Below are positions 16,180 through 25,753 of a stretch of 64,000 nt of DNA, one piece after another (the stretch's first letter is position 1; each line of letters begins with the position of its first letter). The notes below the pieces were generated by a model. That model ran no database searches and was not told where the DNA came from. It was given only the letters and a program-made list of their open reading frames with translations. The stretch is from contig NZ_MOXD01000003.1 in the NCBI RefSeq assembly GCF_001976145.1, forward strand, positions 1-64,000, read 5' to 3'. Origin of the DNA: Serratia oryzae. GTDB lineage: Bacteria; Pseudomonadota; Gammaproteobacteria; Enterobacterales; Enterobacteriaceae. The position numbers and the translations under genes were made by a program.

Positions 16180-19116
16180 ATGCTAAGCCATTTATCCGGG
16201 CTAAAAAATCGTTACCCATTGCATATCCAGATTGCTGCACTGTTTACACTGTTGATTGTTACCATCGGCAGCGTGATCGTGATTTTCAGCCATAGCCAGC
16301 TGACCAAGTTAAGCGAGATCAGCACCAACCAGCAGTATCAGAAAACCGGTGAAGCCATTGCCGCTGAATTGGATGCGGTGACGCGCACCATGATGATGTC
16401 GGTCAATATCCTGGCGGGGATGCCCATTACCGAAGCCGCAGTGTTAGAGCAGCGAATGGCCTCCGTGGGCAAATTTGTCGAAATACTCAACCAGAATGAC
16501 TATGCCAGTTCGGTCTACGTCGGCTACCCCAATGGGGATTTCTTTATGCTGCGTCGTATTACGGCCGCCAACCGCGCTTTTTTTAACGCAGCGGATAATG
16601 TGCACTGGCTGGTGCAGAGTAACCGTTTTTTTACCAGTAAACCGGAAAAGCTCCTCACTTATCTTGACGCTAACCAACAGGTGCTCAGCAGTAAAGTCGT
16701 CGATGACCCTCCGTTTGATCCCCGCTCCCGTGACTGGTTTATCCTGGCCTCAAAGCAACCTGGCTTGGTGGTCTCGCCAACTTATACCTTCAAAGGTACT
16801 GGCGAGACCGGTTTCACTTACAGCCGACGGGCAGATAATCAACATGCAGTGATCGGCATGGATGTTTCTTTGGCATCGCTCTCTCAATTCCTGCACCGCC
16901 AGGGGCTGCCCCCCAGTAGCCAGGCCGCTATCGTTAATTTTGCTAATGAAGTTATCGCCAGCCAGCCACAGCTAAACCGTGATGGCAGGCTGGATGATGA
17001 GGGCTTTAACCGCATTGAACGTATGCCCGTATTAAAAACGTTACTCGCTTTTCACCATGACAATGCCACTAATAGCACCAATAACAGCATTCAGTTTAAA
17101 GCACAGGGCCAAGACTGGTATGGAGCCGTAATCAACATTGAAAACACGAGCCACCACTATCATCTGGTGATCGCCACACCCTCTGCTTATCTCACCATCG
17201 GGGCGAATTCAATTCGTAACCGCTCAACGCTGGTTGCCTTTATCCTGTTGCTGTTTAGCCTGCCGGTAGTCTGGTATTTCTCATTACGCATCTCCAGCCC
17301 ACTGATTAGCCTGCGCAAAGACGCCGAAGCCATCAGCAATCTGATCTTTGATGATAGAGAACGTGAGCACTCGGTTATTGAGGAGGTTGACGACTTACAT
17401 CGTGCCATGTCAAAGATGAAACGAACGCTGAAGCAATTCATCTCGATGGGCAGCATATTGTCAGCCAAAGATAATTTCCCGCAGCAAATGCAGGGGCTGC
17501 TGAATGAAACCGCAGATATCGCGGCCATGAACGGCGGTGTGATTTTCCTGGCGGATAAAAACAGCGAGATCTTTACCCCTATCGCTTTTCATTGGAATGA
17601 TGAAGATATCCCGCTGACGGAAATTGCCTCACTCCAATTTGATAAAAACGATCTCGCCACCTTTTGGCAAATACGCGAAGGCCAGTCGGTTTCCGGGGTA
17701 TTGGATAACGAACATATTCCCAATCCGCTGCGTACATTCTTCCAAGCTCATCTTCCTCTGCAGTATATTGCCGTCCCTATGCAGACGCATGATGAAGAGT
17801 TATTGGGTTTCTTACTGCTGCTTAACACCGCTGAATTAACTACCGAACGCAAGAGCGCCAAAATACAGTTGGTTAACGCGCTGGTCGGCAGCCTCTCTGT
17901 CGCCATAGAAACACAGTACCTGTTGCAAGAGCAAAAAAATCTGCTGAATGCTTTTATCGAACTGATCGCCGGGGCGATCGACGCCAAAAGCGCCTATACC
18001 GGCGGCCATTGCCAACGGGTGCCTGAGATCACCAAAATGCTGGCCAAAGCGGCGGTTGACGTGCAAGACGGCCCGTTCGCGGATTTCACCCTATCGGAAA
18101 ACGAGTGGGAAGAGCTCCATATCGCCTGCTGGCTGCACGACTGCGGCAAGATCACCACGCCGGAATTTGTGGTTGATAAAGCCACCAAGCTGGAACTGAT
18201 TTACGATCGCATCCATGAAATACGCATGCGCTTTGAGGTGCTGAAAAGAGAAAAGGAGATCCTCTCTCTGCGTAACCGCCTGCCTGGCAACGATGATCTG
18301 GCGGAACAGCAGTTGGCTGAGGAATTGCGTCAGTTGGATGAGGATTTCTATTTTATCGCTCAATGTAACGTTGGCGGTGAGTTTCTTTCCGACGAGGCGC
18401 TCGCGCGCATTCGGCAAATCGCCAGCTATCAGTGGACCCGAACGCTGGACGATACCGCCGGGGTGTCCCAGGCTGAATGGGCTCGTAAAACGCGCCAGCC
18501 AGCCCCTGAGCTGCCGGTGCAGGAAGCCATGCTGGCAGATAAAGAAGAGCATATCATCTACCGGGATAGCAAAAACCACCTGCCGGAGAGCTACAACTTT
18601 AAGCTCAAGGAGCCCACTTATCTGTATAACTATGGGGAGATTTATAACCTCTCAATTCGCCGGGGCACGCTGAACGAAGAAGAGCGTTATAAGATCAACG
18701 AGCATATTATGCAGACCATTATCATGCTGAAAAAGCTGCCGTTCCCGCGCACCATGGCCAATGTGCCGGTAATTGCCGGTGGTCATCATGAGCGTATGGA
18801 CGGTAAGGGTTACCCTTATCAATTGAACTATCAGCAAATGAGCATTCCGGTCAGGATGATGGCGATTGCCGACGTGTTTGAAGCCTTGACCGCCGCCGAT
18901 CGCCCTTATAAACAGGGGAAAATGTTATCGGAATCGCTAAAGATCATGGCGGCAATGGTGAACGAAAATCACCTGGATCGTGAGCTGTTTATTCTCTTCC
19001 TGCAATCGGGCGTCTGGCATGATTACGGCGTGGCCTATTTACAGGCAGATAAGGTTGATGAAGTGGATATTGCGGCGCTGATCCAAAAGCTCGGCCCGCA
19101 AAATATCACCCTGTGA
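16180..19116 (+). CDS. membrane HD-GYP cyclic-di-GMP phosphodiesterase with Cache, HAMP and GAF domains
   Basis: 978 residues. TM1 is at about 15-37, a periplasmic double-Cache-like sensor at 40-345, TM2 at 348-368, then HAMP, a GAF-like domain (about 430-580) and an HD-GYP domain (about 590-950). Catalytic motifs are intact: GGHCQRVPEIT (near 605), LHDCGKI (near 650) and HHERMDGKGYP (near 868), followed by DVFEALTAADRPY. This class hydrolyses cyclic-di-GMP. The HD and HHE-GYP motifs are about 215 residues apart, far more than usual, because of a large helical insertion. AAGG lies 8 bases before the start. It stands alone, divergent from aegA. Confidence 0.9.
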   Translation: MLSHLSGLKNRYPLHIQIAALFTLLIVTIGSVIVIFSHSQLTKLSEISTNQQYQKTGEAIAAELDAVTRTMMMSVNILAGMPITEAAVLEQRMASVGKFVEILNQNDYASSVYVGYPNGDFFMLRRITAANRAFFNAADNVHWLVQSNRFFTSKPEKLLTYLDANQQVLSSKVVDDPPFDPRSRDWFILASKQPGLVVSPTYTFKGTGETGFTYSRRADNQHAVIGMDVSLASLSQFLHRQGLPPSSQAAIVNFANEVIASQPQLNRDGRLDDEGFNRIERMPVLKTLLAFHHDNATNSTNNSIQFKAQGQDWYGAVINIENTSHHYHLVIATPSAYLTIGANSIRNRSTLVAFILLLFSLPVVWYFSLRISSPLISLRKDAEAISNLIFDDREREHSVIEEVDDLHRAMSKMKRTLKQFISMGSILSAKDNFPQQMQGLLNETADIAAMNGGVIFLADKNSEIFTPIAFHWNDEDIPLTEIASLQFDKNDLATFWQIREGQSVSGVLDNEHIPNPLRTFFQAHLPLQYIAVPMQTHDEELLGFLLLLNTAELTTERKSAKIQLVNALVGSLSVAIETQYLLQEQKNLLNAFIELIAGAIDAKSAYTGGHCQRVPEITKMLAKAAVDVQDGPFADFTLSENEWEELHIACWLHDCGKITTPEFVVDKATKLELIYDRIHEIRMRFEVLKREKEILSLRNRLPGNDDLAEQQLAEELRQLDEDFYFIAQCNVGGEFLSDEALARIRQIASYQWTRTLDDTAGVSQAEWARKTRQPAPELPVQEAMLADKEEHIIYRDSKNHLPESYNFKLKEPTYLYNYGEIYNLSIRRGTLNEEERYKINEHIMQTIIMLKKLPFPRTMANVPVIAGGHHERMDGKGYPYQLNYQQMSIPVRMMAIADVFEALTAADRPYKQGKMLSESLKIMAAMVNENHLDRELFILFLQSGVWHDYGVAYLQADKVDEVDIAALIQKLGPQNITL

Positions 19117-19151
19117 TAATAGTTTTGTTAAGAAAGGGGATGCTTATCAGC

Positions 19152-19262
19152 TCATGCCGGTCAGTTAAGCACAAAACTACATAATCAGGCATCAATGGCT
19201 AAAGGAAACGCCCCCTCTCCCTGTGGGAGAGGGGACTCGTTCACCTTAACAGGCAAGCGTTA
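19152..19262. repeat. inverted-repeat element, short copy (MITE-like)
   Basis: About 111 bp between convergent genes. The left end ATGCCGGTCAGTTAAGC and the right end (reverse complement TAACGCTTGCCTGTTAAGG) are degenerate terminal inverted repeats. The middle has the hairpin CCCTCTCCC-TGT-GGGAGAGGG. The left ~80 bases match the element at 61461-61636 almost base for base, so both belong to one family. It has no coding capacity. Confidence 0.7.
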
Positions 19263-19293
19263 TACGTTCCTTGTTGTTCCGACCACCAGCAGG

Positions 19294-20118
19294 CTACTGA
19301 GTCAGTAAATCCCGCAACGTCTGCAACAGTTTGCCCCCGGTTTGGAACTCATTCAGCAAAGAGAAATGGTTGCACCCGGCAACGCGCTGGTACATCACAT
19401 GATTACCACATTGTGCTAACGCTTCGGCGTACTCTTGCGAATGGCGAATCAATTCGGGTAATTCATCGTCCCCCACCTGAACAGCAATCGGCCCCCCTAA
19501 ACTGACAGAATGTATCGGGCTATAGTCACTGATTTCTTTTGGGGTCAGCGCGAGCTTATCATTCAGCCAGCTCAAACTGATGGGCTCCAGATCCACCAGC
19601 GCGCTGAGCGGCATCGCATGTGAGATTAACGGATGCCCGCGGTGAAGCGCCGTAAGATGCCCACCCGCAGAATGCCCAGACAGGCACACCTTGCCGGGGG
19701 TGATATTAAACATTGCCTGGTTGTTATGCAGAAAATCCAACAGCGCCCCAATCTCATTGACGATGGTTGTCATCGAGGCTTCAGGTGCCAAGGTATATTC
19801 CGCCAGAATAACGTTGATATTGCTGTTACACGGGCCTTGCGCGATAAAAGCAAAATCTTCTTTATTGCAATTCTGCCAGTAACCGCCGTGGATAAATATC
19901 AGCGTTGGCGCATCCTTCCCGTGAGCCGGGAAAAGGTCAAAACGGGTTCTGGCACCATTAGCGTAAGGGATATCACGCTGAACATTGGCCGCGGCATACC
20001 AGGCCGCACTCCGCTGTTGAAATTCAGCCAATAACGCTGGGAAATCACGCACGGCCTTGGTGTTATTGTAGGCCGCATCAAGCTGTAAACGATCCATATT
20101 CCGATAAAGGGGTGGCAT
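19294..20118 (-). CDS. alpha/beta hydrolase, kynurenine formamidase-like
   Basis: About 274 residues from the ATG at 20118; family proteins begin M..LYR.M...LD..YNN, exactly as here, and a purine-rich site precedes it. An in-frame ATG at 20157 lacks one. Features: oxyanion HGGYW (77-81), nucleophile Ser150 in GHSAGGH, acid in VGDDELPE and base in GCNHFS. HGGYW-type hydrolases include N-formylkynurenine formamidases, which release formate from N-formylkynurenine. It follows the aromatic transporter in the dioxygenase gene run, so a role in tryptophan-to-anthranilate breakdown is plausible. Other ester or amide substrates are possible. Confidence 0.7.
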   Translation of the reverse strand: MPPLYRNMDRLQLDAAYNNTKAVRDFPALLAEFQQRSAAWYAAANVQRDIPYANGARTRFDLFPAHGKDAPTLIFIHGGYWQNCNKEDFAFIAQGPCNSNINVILAEYTLAPEASMTTIVNEIGALLDFLHNNQAMFNITPGKVCLSGHSAGGHLTALHRGHPLISHAMPLSALVDLEPISLSWLNDKLALTPKEISDYSPIHSVSLGGPIAVQVGDDELPELIRHSQEYAEALAQCGNHVMYQRVAGCNHFSLLNEFQTGGKLLQTLRDLLTQ

Positions 20119-20171
20119 ACCGTTCTTCCCTCTTTGCTCAAGTCCCATGCCTCTCATCGCTTGCGTAGAGA

Positions 20172-21500
20172 TTAAGAGGCAGCCAGCCGTGGGTTAACAA
20201 AAAACATGCAGCCTGCGGCCAGTAACGACGGCAAGGCAAAAGCCATGAAGTTCTGTTGCAAGGTTAATTCCAGATCGATTAATAACCCCCCCGCGAAAGG
20301 GCCGAGAATAGCACCGATGCGCCCGATCCCCAATCCCCACCCAAGCCCCGTTGCGGTCATGGTACTAGGGTAAAACCGCGCAACATAAGACGTCATGGCG
20401 ATCTGAGTGCCAATCGTGCTGGCTCCGGCAATAATTAATAACAAATAAAGAAGGCTCATTGAGCTTTGCACCCCCAGCAACGCAATTGTCACCGAGCCCA
20501 GCAGGAAATAGGCGATCAGCACCGTTCTGCCACTCACTTTATCCATCAGCCAGCAGCTCGTTAACGCCCCGGAGATGGTGCCAAAGTGCAGTGCAAACAG
20601 AAACATCAGGCTGGAGCCCAACGGATAACCCGCCTGCAGCATCAGTTTAGGTAACCAGGAGGTCATGCCATAGATCACATACAGCGACATAAAGAACACC
20701 AGCCAGAACATCAGAGTGCTTAGCATTCGGCGATCGGCAAACAAGTCGCCGATGGCCATTTTTACCGGCCCCGCCCCGAGGGCGGATTGGCTGACAAACT
20801 CGGTCCCTGGCTGATGAATATAATCTGGTGCGATTTTTTCCAGCGCATTCTTTAAACGTTCATTCTGCTTGGTTTTAATCAAGAAGGCCGCTGACTCTGG
20901 TAAGTGCTTTAACATCCAGGGCAAAAACAGGATGGGGAAAATGGCGACGTAAAAGATAGACTGCCAACCCAGCAGCGGAATTAAGTAGATACCTAATATC
21001 GCGGCCCACATCCCACCGATGGAATAGCCACTGAACATCAAGCCCACCATCAAGCTGCGTTTGCTTTTCGGCGAGTATTCGCTGGTGAGTGCGGTCACAT
21101 TAGGCATTACGCCACCCAGACCAATGCCAGCGATAAAGCGGCACCAGCCAAACTGCGAGGCATTAACGGTAAATCCGCACAGGAAGGTAAATAAGCTGAA
21201 GGTGATCACGCAAAGGGTAATCACCTTCTTCTTACCTATTTTGTCTGAAAGTGAGCCTAACGACAGCGCCCCCACCATCATGCCAATCAGCGTATAGCTC
21301 CCCAATAAACCGGCCTGCGTTGCCGTTAACCCCCAGTCAGCCATTAATTTGGGGAGAATCACCCCCAGCACGGCGAGATCGTAACCATCGAATATAATAA
21401 TGTAGGCACACCAGAAAATAGTCAGCCGATGGATATTCTGAAATTTTGCATTGTCGATTATTGGCGTAATATCAACGACGTTTATCTCGATCTGAGCCAT
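20172..21500 (-). CDS. aromatic acid:H+ symporter (MFS, AAHS family)
   Basis: 442 residues with 12 predicted membrane segments. The AAHS signature FDGYD lies in TM1 and the MFS loop motif LGSLSDKIGKKK between TM2 and TM3. Relatives are BenK (benzoate), PcaK (4-hydroxybenzoate) and related carriers. It lies 36 bp behind the dioxygenase reductase gene and just before the hydrolase, so it probably imports the substrate of that dioxygenase, anthranilate or benzoate, into the cytoplasm. Confidence 0.88.
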   Translation of the reverse strand: MAQIEINVVDITPIIDNAKFQNIHRLTIFWCAYIIIFDGYDLAVLGVILPKLMADWGLTATQAGLLGSYTLIGMMVGALSLGSLSDKIGKKKVITLCVITFSLFTFLCGFTVNASQFGWCRFIAGIGLGGVMPNVTALTSEYSPKSKRSLMVGLMFSGYSIGGMWAAILGIYLIPLLGWQSIFYVAIFPILFLPWMLKHLPESAAFLIKTKQNERLKNALEKIAPDYIHQPGTEFVSQSALGAGPVKMAIGDLFADRRMLSTLMFWLVFFMSLYVIYGMTSWLPKLMLQAGYPLGSSLMFLFALHFGTISGALTSCWLMDKVSGRTVLIAYFLLGSVTIALLGVQSSMSLLYLLLIIAGASTIGTQIAMTSYVARFYPSTMTATGLGWGLGIGRIGAILGPFAGGLLIDLELTLQQNFMAFALPSLLAAGCMFFVNPRLAAS

Positions 21501-21536
21501 ACAAGCTCTCCTTAGCGTAAAGGTATCAAACGGGAA

Positions 21537-22550
21537 TCAGCTAGAAACAAAACGCTCAAAATACACCTGATGTTCGGCTACCGGTTGAGCAGACAGCCAG
21601 TTGCAGGTCGCTTCGATCATCGGCGGCGGCCCGCACAGATAGGCATCGAACGGTTGTTGCAGCAGGTGGCTTTCCAATGCATTAGTCACCCAGCCTTTTT
21701 TACCCTGCCATGCAGCGCTGGGATCGACCACCACCACCTGATAGCTGAAATGAGTCAGTCGTTGGCTCAGAGCGTCGAGCCGCGCCAGCTCGCTGATCTC
21801 ACTCTCGCGGTTTACCCCGTAATACAGTGCGATCGGTTGCCCTCCGTCCCCTTGTTCGGCCAGGCTTTCCAGCATACTGAGAAACGCCGACAGCCCGGTG
21901 CCCCCGGCAACAAACAGCAGCGGGCGCTTCACCTCACGCAGATAGAATGCGCCGAACGGGGCGGTAAAGCTGATGCTGTCCCCCACCTGGCAACGCTGGC
22001 GCAAATAGTCACTCATCAACCCGCTCGGCAATAAACGGATCAAAAAGCGCACTACCGCCGATTGCGCGCTGGCGCTGGCATACGAATAGGCGCGGGTTTC
22101 CTCACTGCCAGGGATCTGAATGCGCGCGTATTGCCCGGGCAAGTAGTGCAGTTCCGGCGATCCTTCATCCAGCGTGATCTCCAGGGTGGCAACCGTATCC
22201 GAGAGCAGGTTCAGCGCACTCACACGTCCGCGATAGTGCTGCTGGCTGAGGTTGCAGATGCTGGAGTCGATATCAAAGTAGAAAGAACCTGGCGACGTCA
22301 GCCGAGTCTGGCAGGCCAGCATATAGCCCTGTTCAAGCTCGCTGGCACTCAGCGCCTCATCATCGACGTATTCCATTTCGATGGTTCCCGATTCACAACG
22401 GCCACGGCAGGTGGCGCAAACCCCTTCGCGGCAGTCCAGCGGCAACGAGATCCCGTGACGAAAAGCCGCATCCAGCAGTTTTTCATTCTGTTCAACCTGA
22501 ATAAACTGCGTGAGTCCATCCCGGAAAATAATGGCGGCGCGATGGGTCAT
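21537..22550 (-). CDS. antC: anthranilate/benzoate 1,2-dioxygenase reductase component
   Basis: 337 residues from the ATG at 22550, which has AGGAG five bases upstream; a GTG at 22556 is too close. An N-terminal plant-type 2Fe-2S ferredoxin carries Cys40, Cys45, Cys48 and Cys80. Then come FAD binding (RAYSYAS) and NADH binding (VAGGTGLSAFLSML, YLCGPPPM). It passes electrons from NADH to the Rieske oxygenase. It is third of the dioxygenase genes. The ant name rather than ben rests on the large subunit and the lack of a diol dehydrogenase gene. Confidence 0.85.
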   Translation of the reverse strand: MTHRAAIIFRDGLTQFIQVEQNEKLLDAAFRHGISLPLDCREGVCATCRGRCESGTIEMEYVDDEALSASELEQGYMLACQTRLTSPGSFYFDIDSSICNLSQQHYRGRVSALNLLSDTVATLEITLDEGSPELHYLPGQYARIQIPGSEETRAYSYASASAQSAVVRFLIRLLPSGLMSDYLRQRCQVGDSISFTAPFGAFYLREVKRPLLFVAGGTGLSAFLSMLESLAEQGDGGQPIALYYGVNRESEISELARLDALSQRLTHFSYQVVVVDPSAAWQGKKGWVTNALESHLLQQPFDAYLCGPPPMIEATCNWLSAQPVAEHQVYFERFVSS

Positions 22551-22612
22551 TGTCACTCCTGTATCAATACTGTTTATAACAACGGCGGCCGCAGCCGCCG
22601 TCCTGAGGCTAA

Positions 22613-23113
22613 TCAGAGATGGTAGAAATCGAGCACTGAATCGATCTTGTCATTCAGCAGCAGCACGTGTTTGCTGGTGATTTTTAACTGCCCTTCCTGC
22701 CAACACAGGCGATAGGTAGCCCGGCCAAAGAAGTGGCGGCTTTCACCAAAGCGGTAGAAATGCGTAACCCAGTTGGCGCTAACATCAAGTTGCTCGTCAG
22801 CCCCTGCCTGGCAGCGCACGTTGTCGATCAGGTGCAGCGTGCGCGGCATCGGCGTACAGGCGGCCGACTTGCCGGTGCGAATGCGGAATACCCGATCCTC
22901 CAGGCCAGAACGGTTGGCATAGTAGATCAGCGACATTTCCCGCTTCGGATCCTGCGTATATTCATGTTCACTGCGCCACTGCGGCACGTGAAACTCGGCC
23001 TCTTCGGTGAAATAGCTGAGATAGCGATCCCAATCCTGCCGATCGCAGGCCTCTGACACCTGGTATAAAAATTGTTCAACGGCATAGTGCTGCTCAGGCG
23101 TGATGTTTTGCAT
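22613..23113 (-). CDS. antB: anthranilate/benzoate 1,2-dioxygenase small subunit
   Basis: 166 residues of the ring-hydroxylating dioxygenase beta-subunit family (NTF2-like fold). Y...FLYQVSEACDRQDWDRYLSYFTEEAEF is typical of the start of the fold, and THFYRFGESRHFFGRATYRL is the conserved C-terminal part. It is structural and pairs with the large subunit as alpha3beta3. It lies 17 bp behind the alpha gene and 62 bp before the reductase gene. Confidence 0.87.
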   Translation of the reverse strand: MQNITPEQHYAVEQFLYQVSEACDRQDWDRYLSYFTEEAEFHVPQWRSEHEYTQDPKREMSLIYYANRSGLEDRVFRIRTGKSAACTPMPRTLHLIDNVRCQAGADEQLDVSANWVTHFYRFGESRHFFGRATYRLCWQEGQLKITSKHVLLLNDKIDSVLDFYHL

Positions 23114-23130
23114 GATTTATCTCCGTCATT

Positions 23131-24528
23131 TCAGCGGGCCGGCGCCTGCGCTATTTTTTTCTCCAGCCCCGCCAGCATCATTTGCTGCCATGCGCGGTGC
23201 TGGTTGACATACAGCCCTTCGTGGGTAATTTCGGTCCCGGTGATCGCAGGCGTAATGTTGAGAATGGCGCTGTTATGCGTTGCGCCGTACTGCCAGTGCT
23301 GATGCCCACGGGAGATATCGCTCCACGGCGTGCTGCGCGCTTCGAAGCCACGCTGCTGTTCGCGGAACTCCACCAGATCGTCCGGTGTCCCCATGCCGGA
23401 TACGTTGAAGAAGTCTTCAAACTGGCGGATACGGCTTTCGCGATCCCGATCGGACTCCCCTTTCACCCCCAGGCACAGGCTGATCACTTCGGTTTTGTTC
23501 CAACTAACTGGGCGGATAATGCGCAGTTGGGAACTGATCTGATCCATAAAGAACAGGCTGGGGTAGATGTTGAGGTTACGCAGGCGATGCATGGTCCACT
23601 GCGCACGTTCCTGTGGGTATTTATCCAGCAGGCGCGGCATGATGCGGGCATAGCCGGGGCGAACATCGGCGGCGTTCGGCATATCGCTGAACAGCAGGCC
23701 GTGGCCATGTTTGAACGAGAACCAGCCGTCGTCGGTGTCTTTATCCCCGGCCCCCAGTTTGCTGTAGTCGAGCGTGCTGTCGCTGGCACCGTTACGCTGA
23801 ATATTCAGCTCACGGCGGTGGTTGGCCGTCGAGACATAGTTATAGTGAACGGTGCTGACGTGGTAACCATCCAGCCCATTTTCATTCTGCAGCTTCCAGT
23901 TGCCGGGGTAGGTATAGGTCGAAACACCGGGCAACACTTCCAGTTCAGCGTTTTCAGACTGCTCCAGCATCATGTCGAAGAACAGCGTGGTGTCGCCCAG
24001 GAAATCGGTCAGGCTCTGCTCGGATTCGGTATCCAGGCTGATAAACACAAAGCCGCGATAGCTGGCGATACGCGCCGCTTTTAAGCCATGACGGCTTTTA
24101 TCAAAGTCGCTGCCGTATTCCGCCGGGGCCTTTACCTTCGCCAGCGCACCGTCAGATTTATAGCACCAGGCGTGAAACGGGCAGGTAAAGGTGCTTTGGT
24201 TGCCCTGGCAAACGCGGGTCAATGTTGCACCACGGTGCTGACAGGTATTCGCCAACGCGTGCAGCTCACCCTTACCGTCGCGAGTGACCAGCATCGGCTG
24301 GCGGCCCGCTTGCACGGTGATGAAATCGTGCGGATTAGGGATTTGGCTTTCATGGCAGGCAAAGATCCACTGCTTTTCGAAAATCAGCTCCATTTCCAGG
24401 TCGAACAACTCCTGGTTGGTAAACATTGAGCGGGCGATGCGATAAACGCCCTCCGCTGGCCGAAAGTCGAGGCTGTTTTCAATCACATGCTGCCAGTGTT
24501 GTAACTCTTGTGGCGTGCTCACATTCAT
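23131..24528 (-). CDS. antA: anthranilate 1,2-dioxygenase large subunit (Rieske oxygenase)
   Basis: About 465 residues from the ATG at 24528; a GTG at 24522 has better spacing to AGGAG and cannot be excluded. Rieske ligands are C96-x-H98 (CQHRG) and C116-xx-H119 (CPFHAWC). The catalytic iron site lies in DGYHVSTVHYNYV. The phrases FDLEMELIFEKQWIFACHES and CPFHAWCYKSDG match anthranilate dioxygenases (AntA) better than benzoate dioxygenases (BenA), by my recollection of those sequences. AntABC converts anthranilate, O2 and NADH directly to catechol, CO2 and ammonia. catA follows upstream, ready to take the catechol. Confidence 0.8.
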   Translation of the reverse strand: MNVSTPQELQHWQHVIENSLDFRPAEGVYRIARSMFTNQELFDLEMELIFEKQWIFACHESQIPNPHDFITVQAGRQPMLVTRDGKGELHALANTCQHRGATLTRVCQGNQSTFTCPFHAWCYKSDGALAKVKAPAEYGSDFDKSRHGLKAARIASYRGFVFISLDTESEQSLTDFLGDTTLFFDMMLEQSENAELEVLPGVSTYTYPGNWKLQNENGLDGYHVSTVHYNYVSTANHRRELNIQRNGASDSTLDYSKLGAGDKDTDDGWFSFKHGHGLLFSDMPNAADVRPGYARIMPRLLDKYPQERAQWTMHRLRNLNIYPSLFFMDQISSQLRIIRPVSWNKTEVISLCLGVKGESDRDRESRIRQFEDFFNVSGMGTPDDLVEFREQQRGFEARSTPWSDISRGHQHWQYGATHNSAILNITPAITGTEITHEGLYVNQHRAWQQMMLAGLEKKIAQAPAR

Positions 24529-24644
24529 GCTCCTGTTATACCCTTGGCCCCCGGTTGTGCGCGTGCGCATGCAGCACCAAGTGGCAGAATATATTAAAAT
24601 AATGAGGACAGGTTTTGCTCCGGCGGGCGTTATTCAACAGAGAC

Positions 24645-24670
24645 TCACTGCCCCTGAACAGAGGCAGTGA
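24645..24670 (-). terminator. intercistronic hairpin after catA
   Basis: Perfect 8-bp stem TCACTGCC / GGCAGTGA with a ten-base loop, about ten bases past the catA stop. There is no U-run, so partial termination or mRNA-end protection between catA and the dioxygenase genes is more likely than a full stop. Confidence 0.5.
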
Positions 24671-24679
24671 CAGGCCGGG

Positions 24680-25600
24680 CTACGCTTGAGCGCGTTTGCG
24701 TTCCACTTCGGCTTCTGGCGCGGCAGTACGTTCTTTATGCAGCGTGAAGTTGAAGTCGATCGAGGAGAAAGGCTTGCTGAGCTGTTTGCTGTCCAGTTGA
24801 TCCGGTGCCGAAATCTTTTTCACCTGCGGCACCAGCCCCTCGCGGCTGGCGAAGGCGAAGTCGTCCCACAGATACTCATCACCGTCGATGTTGATCTGCG
24901 TGGTGAGCTTGCGGTAACCGTCGGCATAGACGAAGAAGTGGATATGCGCCGGGCGGCGGCCATGGCGGCCCAACAGGTTCAGCAACTGCTGAGTGGAGCC
25001 TTGCGGCGGGCAACCGTAGCCAGAAGGCACGATGCTGCGGAACTGATAGTTGCCTTGACTGTCGGTCACGATGGTGCGGCGCAGGTTGAACGCCGATTGG
25101 CTCTTATCGAAGAACGAATAGTTGCCCATCAGGTTAGCGTGCCAGACCTCGACGGTGGCCCCCGGCAGCGGCTTGCCGTTGGCGTCCATCACCGTGCCCT
25201 GCATAAACAGCACTTCACCTTCGGCACTTTCTGTGCCGTCATCCAGGCGGGCAAAGCCCTGGCAGACCGGTGCACCGGCCACATACAGCGGCCCTTCGAT
25301 AGTACGCGGCGTGCCGCCGGTCAGGCCGGCTCTGGCTTCGGCTTCGTCAGCGCGAATATCGATGAAGCGTTCCAGCCCCAGCCCTGCGGCCAGCAGCCCC
25401 ATTTCGTGGCTGGCACCGGTTTCCGCCAGGTATTCCAACCCTTTCCAAATTTCACTCGGCTGAAGATCGAGATCCTCAATCGCTTTAAACAGATCGCCCA
25501 GCAAGCGCACGGTAACCTGTTGAACACGTGGGTTAACTTCGCCTTTGGCGGTGTCAACAATAAAGCTGTTGACCAGGGTGTCGATATCGTTATGAGTCAT
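24680..25600 (-). CDS. catA: catechol 1,2-dioxygenase
   Basis: 306 residues of the intradiol dioxygenase family. An N-terminal helical dimerisation domain precedes the catalytic domain with the four Fe(III) ligands in context: Tyr in IEGPLYVAGAP, Tyr in VPSGYGCPPQG, and the two His of RPAHIHFFV. It splits catechol between its hydroxyls to give cis,cis-muconate. It lies behind catC on the minus strand (153-bp gap) and upstream of the dioxygenase genes that make catechol. Length fits the CatA family. Confidence 0.94.
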   Translation of the reverse strand: MTHNDIDTLVNSFIVDTAKGEVNPRVQQVTVRLLGDLFKAIEDLDLQPSEIWKGLEYLAETGASHEMGLLAAGLGLERFIDIRADEAEARAGLTGGTPRTIEGPLYVAGAPVCQGFARLDDGTESAEGEVLFMQGTVMDANGKPLPGATVEVWHANLMGNYSFFDKSQSAFNLRRTIVTDSQGNYQFRSIVPSGYGCPPQGSTQQLLNLLGRHGRRPAHIHFFVYADGYRKLTTQINIDGDEYLWDDFAFASREGLVPQVKKISAPDQLDSKQLSKPFSSIDFNFTLHKERTAAPEAEVERKRAQA

Positions 25601-25753
25601 GTCATTGCTCCGTATTGTTTACTGAGCCGAGGGGGTACAGTCCTGCGGCTATTTTTGGTTTTTAACGGCTTTCTTTTTTATTCTCCCCACCGGTATTTGC
25701 CCGGCAGGGAACAGCGACATAAACATTGGCAGGTGATGCACCCGCGGCCTAAC

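Noticed and set aside
21537-24528. Calling the dioxygenase benABC
   Set aside because: No diol dehydrogenase gene follows, and the large subunit reads like AntA; the ben call is kept only as an alternative.
24529-24644. CatR operator before antA
   Set aside because: No ATAC-N7-GTAT or close variant on either strand.
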